A stretch of DNA of 64,000 nucleotides. It comes from JAUNSR01 sp036655355. GTDB lineage: Bacteria > Bacteroidota > Bacteroidia > Bacteroidales > JAUNSR01. Below the pieces are notes generated by a model. It saw nothing but the letters and a program-made list of their open reading frames with translations. It did no database searches and was not told where the DNA came from. A program made the position numbers and the translations under genes. The stretch lies in assembly GCA_036655355.1 (NCBI GenBank), contig JAVVQG010000004.1:62001-126000 (forward strand), given 5' to 3'. Shown piece by piece: positions 41,873-51,253 of the stretch; the first letter of the stretch is position 1; every line of letters begins with the position of its first letter.

Positions 41873-42587
41873 TATAGTTCAATATTCTATTCAAACCCTT
41901 TAAGACTAAATTCTTATCAACAAAGATGGGATATTTTATTTTTTCAGCCAAGAAAAACGAATCCCCACCCGTTAAAAATACCAAAACAGAGGGGTATTCC
42001 CTCTTAATTTGTGATATAAATCCTTCTATTTCGTAACAAATCCCCAATACAGCTCCACTTCTGATGGCCGTTTCCGTATTAAACCCGATTTCAGGTGTTT
42101 CTCCTGTCGGACTTATCAACGGCAGTTTATCGGTAAACCGATGTAAAGCCAGCAACCGCATATTCAATCCCGGTGCGATATTCCCCCCCTTAAAGGTGCG
42201 ATGCTCATCCATAAAGTCATAAGTAACCGCAGTACCGGCATCTATGACGATTAAAGGTTCACCACTTTTCTCAAATGAGGCTCCCGTAACAGCCGCCACA
42301 CGATCCATACCTAAGGTATGAGGTGTTTTATAGCCTATTCGGATAGGCAACGGAGTAGTATGGGTAAGAAAAACAAAACAGCTGAACCGCTTACGAAGAA
42401 AATCCAACAACCGTTCGGGCACTACCTTTACAGATGCCAGAATACAATTGCTGATTTTCGTTTCCCCTACGACCTTATCAATCTCCTCTTCAGAAAGAGT
42501 CAGTGCTTCCTCAACTTTAAGAAGTTCGCAATCCTTAAAAAAAGCTATTTTTGATTTGGTATTTCCTTGATCAATTATTAAATTCAC
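41859..42587 (-). CDS. coaX: Type III pantothenate kinase (CoaX)
   Basis: First step of coenzyme A synthesis: phosphorylates pantothenate. The 242-residue protein starts with the phosphate-binding loop MNLIIDQGNTKSKIAFF of the ASKHA fold. GMDRVAAVTGA and IDAGTAVTYDFMD carry the pantothenate and metal residues, and GGNIAPGLNMRLLALH is a later signature. Its start lies close to that of the divergent exosortase-like gene, and a good promoter is visible between them. Confidence 0.95.
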   Translation of the reverse strand: MNLIIDQGNTKSKIAFFKDCELLKVEEALTLSEEEIDKVVGETKISNCILASVKVVPERLLDFLRKRFSCFVFLTHTTPLPIRIGYKTPHTLGMDRVAAVTGASFEKSGEPLIVIDAGTAVTYDFMDEHRTFKGGNIAPGLNMRLLALHRFTDKLPLISPTGETPEIGFNTETAIRSGAVLGICYEIEGFISQIKREYPSVLVFLTGGDSFFLAEKIKYPIFVDKNLVLKGLNRILNYNVEK

Positions 42588-42603
42588 GTTTCCGTATTTT
42601 CCA

Positions 42604-42632
42604 CAAAGTTATAAAAAAATGACGTGTGCAAA
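42604..42632 (-). promoter_or_regulatory. Promoter of coaX
   Basis: Minus-strand TTTG (42629-42632) and TAACTTTG (42604-42611) with 17 bp between them fit the Bacteroidota -33/-7 pattern, giving a very short leader before coaX. Confidence 0.5.
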
Positions 42633-42704
42633 CTAACGGATGTTTTGAAATCTGTGTTTTTTACTAAAACCGCTTTGGTTTCATACCAAAAAACAAGAAA
42701 CGAC

Positions 42705-43322
42705 ATGCAAAAGACAACCGTTAAATCTCTTTTCAAGTCACTATTCAGAAGATCTTACTTTCTGAAAAACCTGCTTCTCTTCTTTCTTTTGTTTTTCGGT
42801 TCCCACTTTATATGGAAACTCGTTATCCATGGAAATCTTCACGGACATGACATCTATCTCTTTTCTCTCAACCTAACCCCCTTGTTTTATTCCATTTCAA
42901 AATTTACAGCCGCCGTCTGTTGGAAAGTACTCACTTGGTTCGACCTTCGCCCTCTAATCCTCAACGACACCATTATCCACTACCTACATCCGGGAGGAAA
43001 TGCCATCAACATCATCTGGGGTTGTACCGGAGTCAAACAAATGTTGATGTTTTTGATCGTTATGATCTTTACGCCCGGTTCTGCTTTAAAAAAAGCAGCA
43101 TACATTCCAGCCGGTCTTTTCCTGCTATGGTGCTATAACATTATCCGTATTTGTGTAATCGCATATTATACGGGAATCGATGCTGCGAACTTTGACTATT
43201 GGCACACCTTCTTCAATGCCCCCTATTATGCACTCATCTTTCTTTTATGGGTAGTCTGGGAGGAATTCTTCAACCGCACCCCGCAGAACGCAAAAATCCC
43301 CGTCATTGTCAAAACGGCATAA
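42705..43322 (+). CDS. Exosortase-family membrane protein (XrtF-like)
   Basis: Putative cysteine transpeptidase of the exosortase/archaeosortase family, 205 residues from the ATG at 42705; a GTG at 42624 is less likely. Seven or so hydrophobic stretches are visible. The three catalytic residues are in place: Cys107 in NIIWGCTGVKQ, Arg148 in CYNIIRICVIAYY and His167 in FDYWHTFFNAP. The family cuts and transfers proteins with a C-terminal sorting tail, but I see no protein with such a tail in this window. A DivIC-like gene follows 71 bp later. Confidence 0.82.
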   Translation: MQKTTVKSLFKSLFRRSYFLKNLLLFFLLFFGSHFIWKLVIHGNLHGHDIYLFSLNLTPLFYSISKFTAAVCWKVLTWFDLRPLILNDTIIHYLHPGGNAINIIWGCTGVKQMLMFLIVMIFTPGSALKKAAYIPAGLFLLWCYNIIRICVIAYYTGIDAANFDYWHTFFNAPYYALIFLLWVVWEEFFNRTPQNAKIPVIVKTA

Positions 43323-43393
43323 TCTCCATAAACTTGCCCAGGTTCTGAAAATAACTTACTTTTACCCCTGTTAAACTATCAAATTTTCTCAAA

Positions 43394-43729
43394 ATGAATT
43401 GGTCACCTATGCACTCCTTCTTAGAGAAGATCATTTCTCCTATTCTGGATATCAAACGCAGATTTAAAATCCTGAAGTTCTTTCTTTCGCTGTTTGCCCT
43501 TTTCATCATTTTCTTTGACGACAACAGCATGCTCAAAAGGTTACAGTATCATCTCAAAGTGATGGAACTGAACCGCGAAATAACGTTTTACAAAAAGGAG
43601 ATTGAAGAAAGTAAGGCTAAATTCAATGAACTTAATTCGAATAAAGAAAATCTAGAGAAGTTCGCCCGCGAACAATTCTTGATGAAAAAAAAGAATGAGG
43701 AAATTTTCCTTATTGAAGCAAACGATTAA
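43394..43729 (+). CDS. DivIC/FtsB-like septum formation initiator
   Basis: Small bitopic cell-division protein of 111 residues. A membrane helix at about residues 27-45 (LKFFLSLFALFIIFF) is followed by a coiled coil (LNREITFYKKEIEESKAKFN) and the LEKFAREQFLMKKKNEEIFL ending that marks the FtsB/DivIC family. Such proteins bridge FtsL and the FtsQ/DivIB complex at the septum. It lies between an exosortase-like gene and a small membrane protein on the same strand. Confidence 0.88.
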   Translation: MNWSPMHSFLEKIISPILDIKRRFKILKFFLSLFALFIIFFDDNSMLKRLQYHLKVMELNREITFYKKEIEESKAKFNELNSNKENLEKFAREQFLMKKKNEEIFLIEAND

Positions 43730-43824
43730 TCTCCACACAACTGAAATCTTTATACATTATATATAGTAGAGAAATACCGGTTGTGGAAAGTTCACAACAT
43801 AAATAGAAAAATTCAACATAAAAG

Positions 43825-44160
43825 ATGAAAGAAAAATTCAATAATTACCTTTATCAGATCTCCGCACTAGGCCTACTCGTTTCGGCTGCCTTATACATCC
43901 TAAAGCCCGATATCATGAGTTATATTTTTGCCGTATGTGCTGCAGGATTTGCCGTTTCACGCCTGAATAGCCGATATACCGGAGGTGATTTGCGTATCAA
44001 GCGTCTTTTCCGAATCCAAAAAATGGCGGGATTATTAATGGTGGCGGCTTCTTACTTTATGTTTAAACCACACAACCAATGGGTACCGATCTTGTTGATC
44101 GCGGCATTTTTAGAACTCTACACCTCTTTTGTTCTTCACAAAGCACAATCGAAAGGATAA
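43825..44160 (+). CDS. Small conserved membrane protein
   Basis: A 111-residue protein with about four helices (near residues 10-25, 28-43, 66-80, 84-103). Short basic loops such as RLNSRYTGGDLRIKRLFRIQ lie between the second and third. I recognise no domain. Similar small proteins follow divIC in other Bacteroidales, as far as I recall, but function is unknown. A palindrome GTTGTG/CACAAC lies in the leader at about 43780-43798. Confidence 0.65.
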   Translation: MKEKFNNYLYQISALGLLVSAALYILKPDIMSYIFAVCAAGFAVSRLNSRYTGGDLRIKRLFRIQKMAGLLMVAASYFMFKPHNQWVPILLIAAFLELYTSFVLHKAQSKG

Positions 44161-44241
44161 AACAGTCCGGCAAATAACGCTACGATCTTTTTTATTAAGT
44201 AACTCTATCAATTAATAATAAGAATTACCACTCCCTTACTG

Positions 44242-44249
44242 TAACTTTG
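44242..44249 (+). promoter_or_regulatory. Candidate -7 box for mnmA
   Basis: TAACTTTG is a full match to TAnnTTTG, 29 bp before the mnmA start codon. The -33 box is not distinct. Confidence 0.4.
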
Positions 44250-44277
44250 CGTCCCAATTTAAACTAGAAAAGAAAGA

Positions 44278-45345
44278 ATGAATATAGCGGCTTTAGTTTC
44301 AGGCGGAGTTGACAGTTCCGTTGTTGTATATCGCCTCAAAGAGATGGGATACGACCCAACAATCTTTTATATCCGTATCGGTATGGAAGATAAAGACGGT
44401 TACATTGACTGTCCGGCCGAAGAAGATATCGAAATCACAAGTTACATTGCCCGTAAATATGGCTGTAAATTTGAAATCGTCTCCCTACATGATGAATACT
44501 GGGAAAATGTAGTGAGCTACACCATTGAGAATGTGAAACGGGGACTCACTCCCAACCCCGATATGATGTGTAACAAAATGATCAAATTCGGTTGTTTTGA
44601 ACAGAACTGGGGCCATCAATTCGACAAGATCGCAACCGGTCATTACGCCCGTACGCTTGAAAAGGATGGTAAGGTGTATTTGGCTACTGCTGCAGACCAC
44701 CACAAGGATCAGACTTATTTTCTGGGACAAATCAATTACATGCAAGTAAGTAAACTGATGTTCCCAATCGGCGATCTTCAAAAAAGTGAAGTCCGCACCC
44801 TAGCGGCAGCTCAGGCCCTTCCGAGCGCAATGCGCAAGGATTCGCAGGGAATCTGTTTCTTAGGAAAAATCAATTACAACGATTTCATCGGTCGATATCT
44901 AGGCGAAATGCCAGGCAAGATCGTGGAGTTCGAAACCGGTAAGATAGTCGGACAACATAAAGGATATTGGTTCCACACCATAGGGCAACGAAAAGGGCTC
45001 GGCCTGAGTGGAGGTCCTTGGTTTGTCGTTAAGAAAGACATCAACGAAAACATTGTTTACGTATCTCAAGGATATGATCCTGCAACGCAATACGGCGATG
45101 TGCTGAATCTGGGCGCTTTCAGCTTTATCACGGAGAATCCCTGGGAAGAGAACGCAACCGACCTGGGAGAGATTTTCTTTAAAAACCGACACACACCGGA
45201 ATTCTCTTCCGGACGCTTGGAACGAATCGGTGATGTTTACCGGATTCACTCCAACGAACTGATTCAGGGAATCGCTCCCGGCCAGTTTGGAGTAATCTAT
45301 GATAAGAATCAAGAGATATGTCTCGGAAGCGGGGTGATCATCTGA
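44278..45345 (+). CDS. mnmA: tRNA-specific 2-thiouridylase (MnmA)
   Basis: Inserts sulfur at position 2 of wobble uridine 34 in Lys, Glu and Gln tRNAs. The 355-residue protein has the PP-loop SGGVDSS (residues 8-14), which binds ATP. The catalytic cysteines are Cys98 in TPNPDMMCNKMIKF and Cys193 in RKDSQGICFLGK. The region TGHYAR and GLSGGPWFVV are family features. Bacteroidales often carry more than one mnmA paralogue, so this may not be the only copy. A strong terminator follows. Confidence 0.95.
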   Translation: MNIAALVSGGVDSSVVVYRLKEMGYDPTIFYIRIGMEDKDGYIDCPAEEDIEITSYIARKYGCKFEIVSLHDEYWENVVSYTIENVKRGLTPNPDMMCNKMIKFGCFEQNWGHQFDKIATGHYARTLEKDGKVYLATAADHHKDQTYFLGQINYMQVSKLMFPIGDLQKSEVRTLAAAQALPSAMRKDSQGICFLGKINYNDFIGRYLGEMPGKIVEFETGKIVGQHKGYWFHTIGQRKGLGLSGGPWFVVKKDINENIVYVSQGYDPATQYGDVLNLGAFSFITENPWEENATDLGEIFFKNRHTPEFSSGRLERIGDVYRIHSNELIQGIAPGQFGVIYDKNQEICLGSGVII

Positions 45346-45351
45346 TTTATA

Positions 45352-45401
45352 ATAACACAAAAGAGATTGACTAAAATAGCAGTCAATCTCTTTTGTGTTA
45401 T
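45352..45401. terminator. Long bidirectional terminator after mnmA
   Basis: A perfect 21-bp inverted repeat (45352-45372 with 45381-45401) with an 8-nt loop. The core arms read CAAAAGAGATTGACT and AGTCAATCTCTTTTG. The stop codon of the minus-strand gene lies inside its right arm (45398-45400). Confidence 0.9.
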
Positions 45402-46051
45402 AATAGTTGTACTTTGATTCCAAACGACAAACTCAAATAATCTTTTGGAGACAAATATTTATTTGTTGCCGCACTAATGATATACAAATCACATGAGCTG
45501 ATCTCATAGAAAGCAGTGATTGATTTTCGCAATGCCTGTCTTTTGTCAAAATCAAAACTGATACGTTGTCCCGCATAGATATGAAAGCGGATCTTGGTTG
45601 AAAACTTATAATAATTATTCGGATATTTTTCCGGTTCGGTCCCCCAGAAACGCTTATCCAACATCGAATTCACATACATTCCGCATGCCAAAGGCTCCAC
45701 GCTCCATCGGGATTCCTTGATTCTGAAATTCCAAGGAATATAATTCTGTTTCAACGTAAAAGTCATCTTAGCACGCGCATCTTGATAAGCAGGTAAAAAA
45801 CCTAAAAACAAATCGGTTTCCCAATTCTTACGTTTCCCGTATTCCCATCCCGGACCAACCGAAACAAGTCCCATCGATCCGGCATACTGCACTTTCACAT
45901 ATTTGGGAATCAAGCCGTTCCAAAAACCGATATACTGTTGTTCCTTCTCCTCCCCTCTGGTTTTTACCGGTTCCGAGGCGGAAGCATGAACGGTCGAAAA
46001 CAGCGTGGCAAGTAGACACCCCCACTTAATAATAAACCACTTCATACTCAT
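45398..46051 (-). CDS. Putative outer-membrane barrel protein of unknown function
   Basis: A 217-residue protein with a signal peptide ending VHASA. The mature part is rich in aromatic and alternating polar residues (VSVGPGWEYGKRKNWETDLF, NYYKFSTKIRFHIYAGQ) and ends YLSLSFGIKVQLL, like a final barrel strand. I recognise no characterised family. Its start lies 26 bp inside the phosphoesterase gene, so the two are translated together, hinting at a joint envelope role. Its stop codon is inside the terminator shared with mnmA. Confidence 0.65.
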   Translation of the reverse strand: MSMKWFIIKWGCLLATLFSTVHASASEPVKTRGEEKEQQYIGFWNGLIPKYVKVQYAGSMGLVSVGPGWEYGKRKNWETDLFLGFLPAYQDARAKMTFTLKQNYIPWNFRIKESRWSVEPLACGMYVNSMLDKRFWGTEPEKYPNNYYKFSTKIRFHIYAGQRISFDFDKRQALRKSITAFYEISSCDLYIISAATNKYLSPKDYLSLSFGIKVQLL

Positions 46052-46841
46052 AACCGTCTGGTGTTAATGTAAAAAACAGGTAGTTTTTATCTTTCATCGC
46101 CGCACAACCATAATAGATCACACCGTCTCCGAAAATGTCTTCTTCTGATAAACGATGCGTGTGACCATGTAAGCAGAACTGAAGGTTCCGGAGCATATTC
46201 AGGTAATGCTGAAATGGCTGCGCTACATTATTATTGAACTGATCCGCATAAGGTTGAACGTGCATCGCCACAATCGTACGGTCATATTCACGTTCATCAT
46301 CCTCAATCTCCGTTGTGATAAAACCGAAATCTGGTACAGGTATCGAGTAATCAAACTCCAAAGCATTCGTATTGAGACAAACGAACTTCGTTTTTCCTGC
46401 AAGAAAGGAAAAATTATAAGGACCGTAAATCGATCTGAAAATATTGATGCCGTTTCCGATCACATCGTGATTCCCTAAAAGTGCAACATAAGGCACATGC
46501 AGCTTATTCATAATGGAATGTACCCATTCGAACTCATTGGTCATTCCAAAATCCGATATATCACCGGCATGGATTACAAAATCCACATCGCCTCTCTGAT
46601 TCAGATGATTCACAAAACTAACCGTTTCATCATACCAACGTTGCGTATCACCCATAAACACAAATCTGACCGTATCCCTTGTCTGACAGATGTTATGTAT
46701 TTTCAGTGCATTCCACTCATTGACACGTTTGGTTCCATTCGTTTTTCCATCATAAGGATGATAATCAATCAGATCACAAGACGTTCCTAAAAAAAGGAGC
46801 GAAGCAATTGCAACCGGTACTTTCATTCTCATTTTAAACAT
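46026..46841 (-). CDS. Metallophosphoesterase lipoprotein
   Basis: Calcineurin-like phosphoesterase, 271 residues, with lipobox FLGTSC, so probably anchored in the envelope. The metal-site motifs are in order: FVFMGDTQ (first Asp), VIHAGDISD, ALLGNHDVIGNG, MHVQPYADQ and FCLHGHTHRLSE. The substrate is not identifiable. It follows the second inositol-3-phosphate synthase, but a terminator stands between them. It overlaps the downstream barrel-protein gene by 26 bp. Confidence 0.88.
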   Translation of the reverse strand: MFKMRMKVPVAIASLLFLGTSCDLIDYHPYDGKTNGTKRVNEWNALKIHNICQTRDTVRFVFMGDTQRWYDETVSFVNHLNQRGDVDFVIHAGDISDFGMTNEFEWVHSIMNKLHVPYVALLGNHDVIGNGINIFRSIYGPYNFSFLAGKTKFVCLNTNALEFDYSIPVPDFGFITTEIEDDEREYDRTIVAMHVQPYADQFNNNVAQPFQHYLNMLRNLQFCLHGHTHRLSEEDIFGDGVIYYGCAAMKDKNYLFFTLTPDGYEYEVVYY

Positions 46842-46853
46842 TTTTCCTATTCA

Positions 46854-46893
46854 TAAAAAAGGAGTTTCACAAAGGTATGCTTTGCAAAACTCC
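46854..46893 (-). terminator. Terminator after the second inositol-3-phosphate synthase
   Basis: GGAGTTT (46861-46867) and AAACTCC (46887-46893) with an inner CAAAG/CTTTG pairing; on the minus strand a TTTTTT run follows. Confidence 0.75.
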
Positions 46894-46922
46894 ATCTGTT
46901 GTTCAATATTTTATCTCTTTTT

Positions 46923-48221
46923 TCAATCCAGATAATCACAAACTTCCTCTCCAATAATCTGTCGAAGCGTATTACGAAGCATCGCATCTTGCTCGAACAA
47001 ATCGTGGATCGGCTCTTCATCCAACTTATGCATCGGACTCTTGAAATAGAACGACAACCATCTCTGAATTCCGTAGAATCCGCAACGAGCTGCAAGGTCC
47101 GACAACAAAACCAAGTCAAGAACCAGTGGAGCAGCAAGGATAGAGTCTCTGCAAAGGAAATCCACTTTCATCTGCATCGGATAACCCAACCAGCCAAACA
47201 GGTCGATATTATCCCAACCCTCTTTGTTGTCTTTACGCGGAGGATAATAGTTGATGCGTACTTTGTGGAAGATATCACCGTACAATTCCGGATGTTTCTC
47301 CGGTTGCAGAATCGTATCGATCACAGAAAGTTTACTAACCTCTTTTGTTTTAAATGAATCCGGATCATCCAACACCTCCCCGTCGCGATTACCAAGAATA
47401 TTGGTAGAGAACCATCCGTTCAAACCCAACATACGTTTCTTAAACATCGGCGACAAAACGGTTTTCAGTAACGTCTGACCGGTTTTATAATCTTTACCGC
47501 AAATCGGAGCTTTGGTCTGATCCGCCAACTCCCACATCGCCGGCATATCAACGGTCAATGCCGGAGCTCCGTTGATGAAAGGCACGCCTAGCGAAACGGC
47601 TGCATACGCATAGCACATACTTGGTGCGATTTCAGAAGAATTCTCTTTCATCGCTTTTTCCAAAGAAGCAAGCGTCATGTGCGTTTCAGTCATCGGAACA
47701 TAAATCTCCGTACTTGCCGACCAAATCACAACCACACGATCGCAATCGTTCGCTGCCTTGAAGTCAATGATATCCTGACGTATCTGTTCCATCAACTCCC
47801 ATTTCGTGGAAGCATCTTTTGTCCAGGTACCGTTAAGACGTTTTACAAATTCATGATCGAAAGCTCCCTTCATCGGTTTGATCGCTTCCAATTCCTCTTT
47901 CACACCATCCAAATCTTTATCAAGAAGAACTTCCGCATGTTTAGCTGCCTGATATACATTTTCAGGGAAAATATCCCATCCACCAAATACCAGATCCTCT
48001 AATTTTGCCAAAGGTACAACATCTTTAATCATGGGCTCACGAGCCTCTTTCCCTTTTCCTAGTTTAATCGTAGAAAGCTGTGTAACAGAACCTACCGGTA
48101 CACCCAACCCTTTTCGTACAGCCAAAGTACCGGCAATAAAAGTCGATGATACGGCACCACCAAGCCCGACAACGAGCACACCTAACTTACCATTAGCACT
48201 TTTTGCATTCATTTTTTCCAT
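46923..48221 (-). CDS. myo-Inositol-3-phosphate synthase, copy 2
   Basis: Second paralogue, 432 residues, closely similar over its whole length to the copy at 22155-23453. It has the NAD-binding GLGGAVSSTF, APALTVDMPAMWE, FSTNILGNRDGEVLDDPDSF and KVRINYYPPRKDNKEGWDNI, so both copies look catalytically intact. It is not in the lipid cluster; a terminator separates it from the downstream phosphoesterase. Possible roles are soluble inositol phosphate synthesis or a differently regulated supply for lipids. Leader of about 170 nt if the proposed -7 box is used. Confidence 0.95.
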   Translation of the reverse strand: MEKMNAKSANGKLGVLVVGLGGAVSSTFIAGTLAVRKGLGVPVGSVTQLSTIKLGKGKEAREPMIKDVVPLAKLEDLVFGGWDIFPENVYQAAKHAEVLLDKDLDGVKEELEAIKPMKGAFDHEFVKRLNGTWTKDASTKWELMEQIRQDIIDFKAANDCDRVVVIWSASTEIYVPMTETHMTLASLEKAMKENSSEIAPSMCYAYAAVSLGVPFINGAPALTVDMPAMWELADQTKAPICGKDYKTGQTLLKTVLSPMFKKRMLGLNGWFSTNILGNRDGEVLDDPDSFKTKEVSKLSVIDTILQPEKHPELYGDIFHKVRINYYPPRKDNKEGWDNIDLFGWLGYPMQMKVDFLCRDSILAAPLVLDLVLLSDLAARCGFYGIQRWLSFYFKSPMHKLDEEPIHDLFEQDAMLRNTLRQIIGEEVCDYLD

Positions 48222-48396
48222 GTCTTTTAACTTCTGTACAATAGTCGATTATATATGGCTATTGAAATTATAAAATATATTTTATTTAAGTTTGCCCTTT
48301 ATTTAAAAAATGAAAGGCAAACGAAGCAAACTCAAAAAGCTTCTTATCAAAAGGAGGTTTAAATATAATTTAATAAATCTTGTTTTGTTATTATTA

Positions 48397-48404
48397 CAAA
48401 AGTA
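48397..48404 (-). promoter_or_regulatory. Candidate -7 box for the second inositol-3-phosphate synthase
   Basis: Minus-strand TACTTTTG matches TAnnTTTG. The 48222-48615 gap also holds an imperfect hairpin (GTTTGCC near 48290, GGCAAAC near 48316) between this box and the start codon; nothing else is recognisable. Confidence 0.35.
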
Positions 48405-48615
48405 AAATTCAGACTATTCATTAAAAAGGTTTATTTTATCCATTAATTGGCCTAAAACTCCTCTTTTTCGGTAATTGAACGATTTCACTTTTTGATTGAT
48501 ATTCTCTTCACATTGATTGAAATCAGACAAAAGGAACAATATTTTCACTTTTCAAACCTTTTCTCTGATTATAATTTAGTCCATTTTTGCATACTAAACC
48601 GTTGTGTATTAATTT

Positions 48616-51174
48616 ATGACAAAAACATCATTTTTCAACAGCATACTGTTTTTCCTCTTATTTTCTCTTATAACTCCTTTATCCGCTGCAAAAGTGGTCG
48701 ATATAAAAGGAATTGTAACAGATGCGCAAACGAGCGAGCCCATTCCCTATGTATCGGTATATATAGATGGAACAACGCATGGGGTGATGACTGCGATGGA
48801 CGGTACTTTCTCGCTTTCAGCCGAAGCCGGCCAAACCTTGAAAGCATCCAGTATCGGCTATGTAACCTATTCCATAGCAGTATCCAAACTGATCAATGCC
48901 CCCTACCTGGATATTCGATTGGTCCCCTCGGAATACCAGTTAAAAGAGGTCACGATCAAGCCGAAAAAAGAAAAATATACGAACAAAGGGAATCCGGCAG
49001 TTGAATTTGTCCGCAATGTGATTGAGGGACGAAATGAAAACGATCCGAAAAGCAAACCGTACTACTCTTACGAGCGATATGAAAAACTAACGGCTGCTTT
49101 CAATGAGTTCGACGAAAAGATCCTCGAGAAGAAATTCATGAAGAAATTCGGATTTCTGAAAGATCAGATAGACACCTCCGATGTAACGGGGAAACCCCTT
49201 TTGATCGTATCGAATAAAGAGCTTATTGAAGAGAATTATTTCCGCAATTCAGGAAAAGAGCATAAACAAATCGTTACCGCATTTAAACGAGACGGAATGG
49301 ATGAAATCATTTCGCAAGATAACATGCAAAACGTATTGGGTGAAGTATTCAAAGAAGTGGATATTTACCAGAACGACATCTCCTTGTTTCTGAACCGCTT
49401 CGTTAGTCCCATCTCTTCCATCGGTCCGAATTTCTATAAATATTATTTATTGGATACGGTAATGATTGAAGGTGAGAAATGCCAGGACCTCGGATTCGTT
49501 CCGCGTGTATCGGAATCATTCGGATTTACGGGGCACTTGTATGTGACGCTGGACTCAACCTATTTCATCAAGCGGGCCAAGATGAATATTCCGCATGACA
49601 TCAACCTCAACTTCATCAGCTACCTATCGATGGATCAGGTATTTGAACGCACTCCAGACAATACACGTTTATTGGTGAAAGATGATGTAACCATTGAATT
49701 TAAACTGATTGATGCTTCGAAAGGGATTTTTGCAAGACGAACCAATGCGTATCAGAAACACTCCTTCGCGGCACCGGCAGACGAAAAAGAGATTTTTGCT
49801 ACAAACGGCATAAAAAGTGAACTTCCCGAGGCAAGGTACCGAGATAAAGAATACTGGGAAACAAGTCGTCCGATTCCAATCGAAGAGAAAGAGAATGCCG
49901 TAAAGAAACTGATGGAGAACCTGCGAGAGATTCCGGCATTTTATTATGGCGAAAAACTCGTTTCCACCATTGTGGGGGGATACTTGCCTACCCGCGCCGA
50001 AAAAAGCAAATTCGAGATCGGACCGATCAATACCCTAATCAGCGGAAACAGCTTCGAAGGCGCACGTTTCCGTTTGGGAGGAATCACCTCAGCTTATCTG
50101 AACGAGCGGATTTTCGGAAAAGGATATGTGGCTTACGGTACGAAAGACCGAAAGTTCAAATACTTGGCAGAAGTGGAGTACTCCTTCCTCGATAAGAAAG
50201 AATATGCCCATGAATTCCCGGTTCATTCGCTACGTGCTTCTTATTTCTACGATATCAATCAGTTGGGTCAACAATACCTGTTTACCAATAAAGACAACAT
50301 CGTTTTGTCTCTCAAGAGAAAACCAGATGACCGCATCACCTATCTTCGAAAAGCGGAGCTGAGTTATCAGCGGGAAACAGCTGTCGGATGGTCTTACAAT
50401 GTAGCGTTGCGCAATAAGATTGAATACGCCACGGATGTTGTAAAGTTCGAGAAACAGATCACACCCGATCAGATTGAATCGGTAAACAATTACATGGTAA
50501 CCGAGGCTGAATTCAAGATTCGCTATGCACCGTACGAGAAATTCTATCAGATGAAGACCAAAAGACGTTCCATCTCACCGGAAGTACCCAAGGTATTTCT
50601 GTCTCATACGATTGCAAGAAAAGGATTTTTGGGCTCCGATTACAACTACAACCGTACCGAGGTGGGCTTTGAAAAGAGATTCTGGTTTTCGGCGTTCGGA
50701 TACCTCGATACTTATGTTCGCGCGGGAAAAATTTGGGACGAGGTGCCGTTTCCGATGTTAGCCATACCGAACGCCAACTTATCTTACACCATTCAGCCTG
50801 AATCGTATGCTCTGATGAATGCTGTGGAGTTCATCAACGACCAATACGCGTCGTGGGATGTAACCTATTTCATGAACGGACTGATTTTCAACCGTATCCC
50901 GCTCATTAAATATATGAAACTGCGAGAGGTATTTGCATTCCGTGGCCTTTATGGGAATCTGAGTGATAAAAACAATCCGAAATACAATAATTCACTCTTT
51001 ATTTTCCCGCAGGAAACCTATGAAATGGGTAAAAAACCGTACATGGAAGCTTCCGTAGGTATTGAGAATATCTTTAAGTTGATGCGACTCGATTATGTAT
51101 GGCGTCTTAGTTACCGAGACCATCCAAACATTAACACCAGCGGATTGCGAGTAAGTATGCATGTGACTTTCTAA
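48616..51174 (+). CDS. DUF5686 outer-membrane protein with carboxypeptidase-regulatory-like domain
   Basis: An 852-residue envelope protein. Signal peptide (about 1-24, ending PLSAA); a CarboxypepD_reg-like beta-sandwich at about 28-115 (DIKGIVTDAQTSEPIPYVSV, TAMDGTFSLSAEAG), as at the N-terminus of SusC proteins; then the DUF5686 region, ending in a beta-barrel-like C-terminus (GLRVSMHVTF). There is no TonB plug. The family is Bacteroidota-specific with no proven role. It stands alone on the plus strand and is followed by a strong bidirectional terminator. Confidence 0.87.
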   Translation: MTKTSFFNSILFFLLFSLITPLSAAKVVDIKGIVTDAQTSEPIPYVSVYIDGTTHGVMTAMDGTFSLSAEAGQTLKASSIGYVTYSIAVSKLINAPYLDIRLVPSEYQLKEVTIKPKKEKYTNKGNPAVEFVRNVIEGRNENDPKSKPYYSYERYEKLTAAFNEFDEKILEKKFMKKFGFLKDQIDTSDVTGKPLLIVSNKELIEENYFRNSGKEHKQIVTAFKRDGMDEIISQDNMQNVLGEVFKEVDIYQNDISLFLNRFVSPISSIGPNFYKYYLLDTVMIEGEKCQDLGFVPRVSESFGFTGHLYVTLDSTYFIKRAKMNIPHDINLNFISYLSMDQVFERTPDNTRLLVKDDVTIEFKLIDASKGIFARRTNAYQKHSFAAPADEKEIFATNGIKSELPEARYRDKEYWETSRPIPIEEKENAVKKLMENLREIPAFYYGEKLVSTIVGGYLPTRAEKSKFEIGPINTLISGNSFEGARFRLGGITSAYLNERIFGKGYVAYGTKDRKFKYLAEVEYSFLDKKEYAHEFPVHSLRASYFYDINQLGQQYLFTNKDNIVLSLKRKPDDRITYLRKAELSYQRETAVGWSYNVALRNKIEYATDVVKFEKQITPDQIESVNNYMVTEAEFKIRYAPYEKFYQMKTKRRSISPEVPKVFLSHTIARKGFLGSDYNYNRTEVGFEKRFWFSAFGYLDTYVRAGKIWDEVPFPMLAIPNANLSYTIQPESYALMNAVEFINDQYASWDVTYFMNGLIFNRIPLIKYMKLREVFAFRGLYGNLSDKNNPKYNNSLFIFPQETYEMGKKPYMEASVGIENIFKLMRLDYVWRLSYRDHPNINTSGLRVSMHVTF

Positions 51175-51196
51175 GTTTCATTCGACCAAAACAAAG

Positions 51197-51236
51197 AAAA
51201 GCCACCCGGTTATTGATTGATAACCGGGTGGCTTTT
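51197..51236. terminator. Bidirectional terminator between DUF5686 and META-NlpE genes
   Basis: Perfect 16-bp arms AAAAGCCACCCGGTTA (51197-51212) and TAACCGGGTGGCTTTT (51221-51236) with an 8-nt loop, between convergent genes. Confidence 0.92.
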
Positions 51237-51253
51237 CTGCTAGATGAGTCCCT

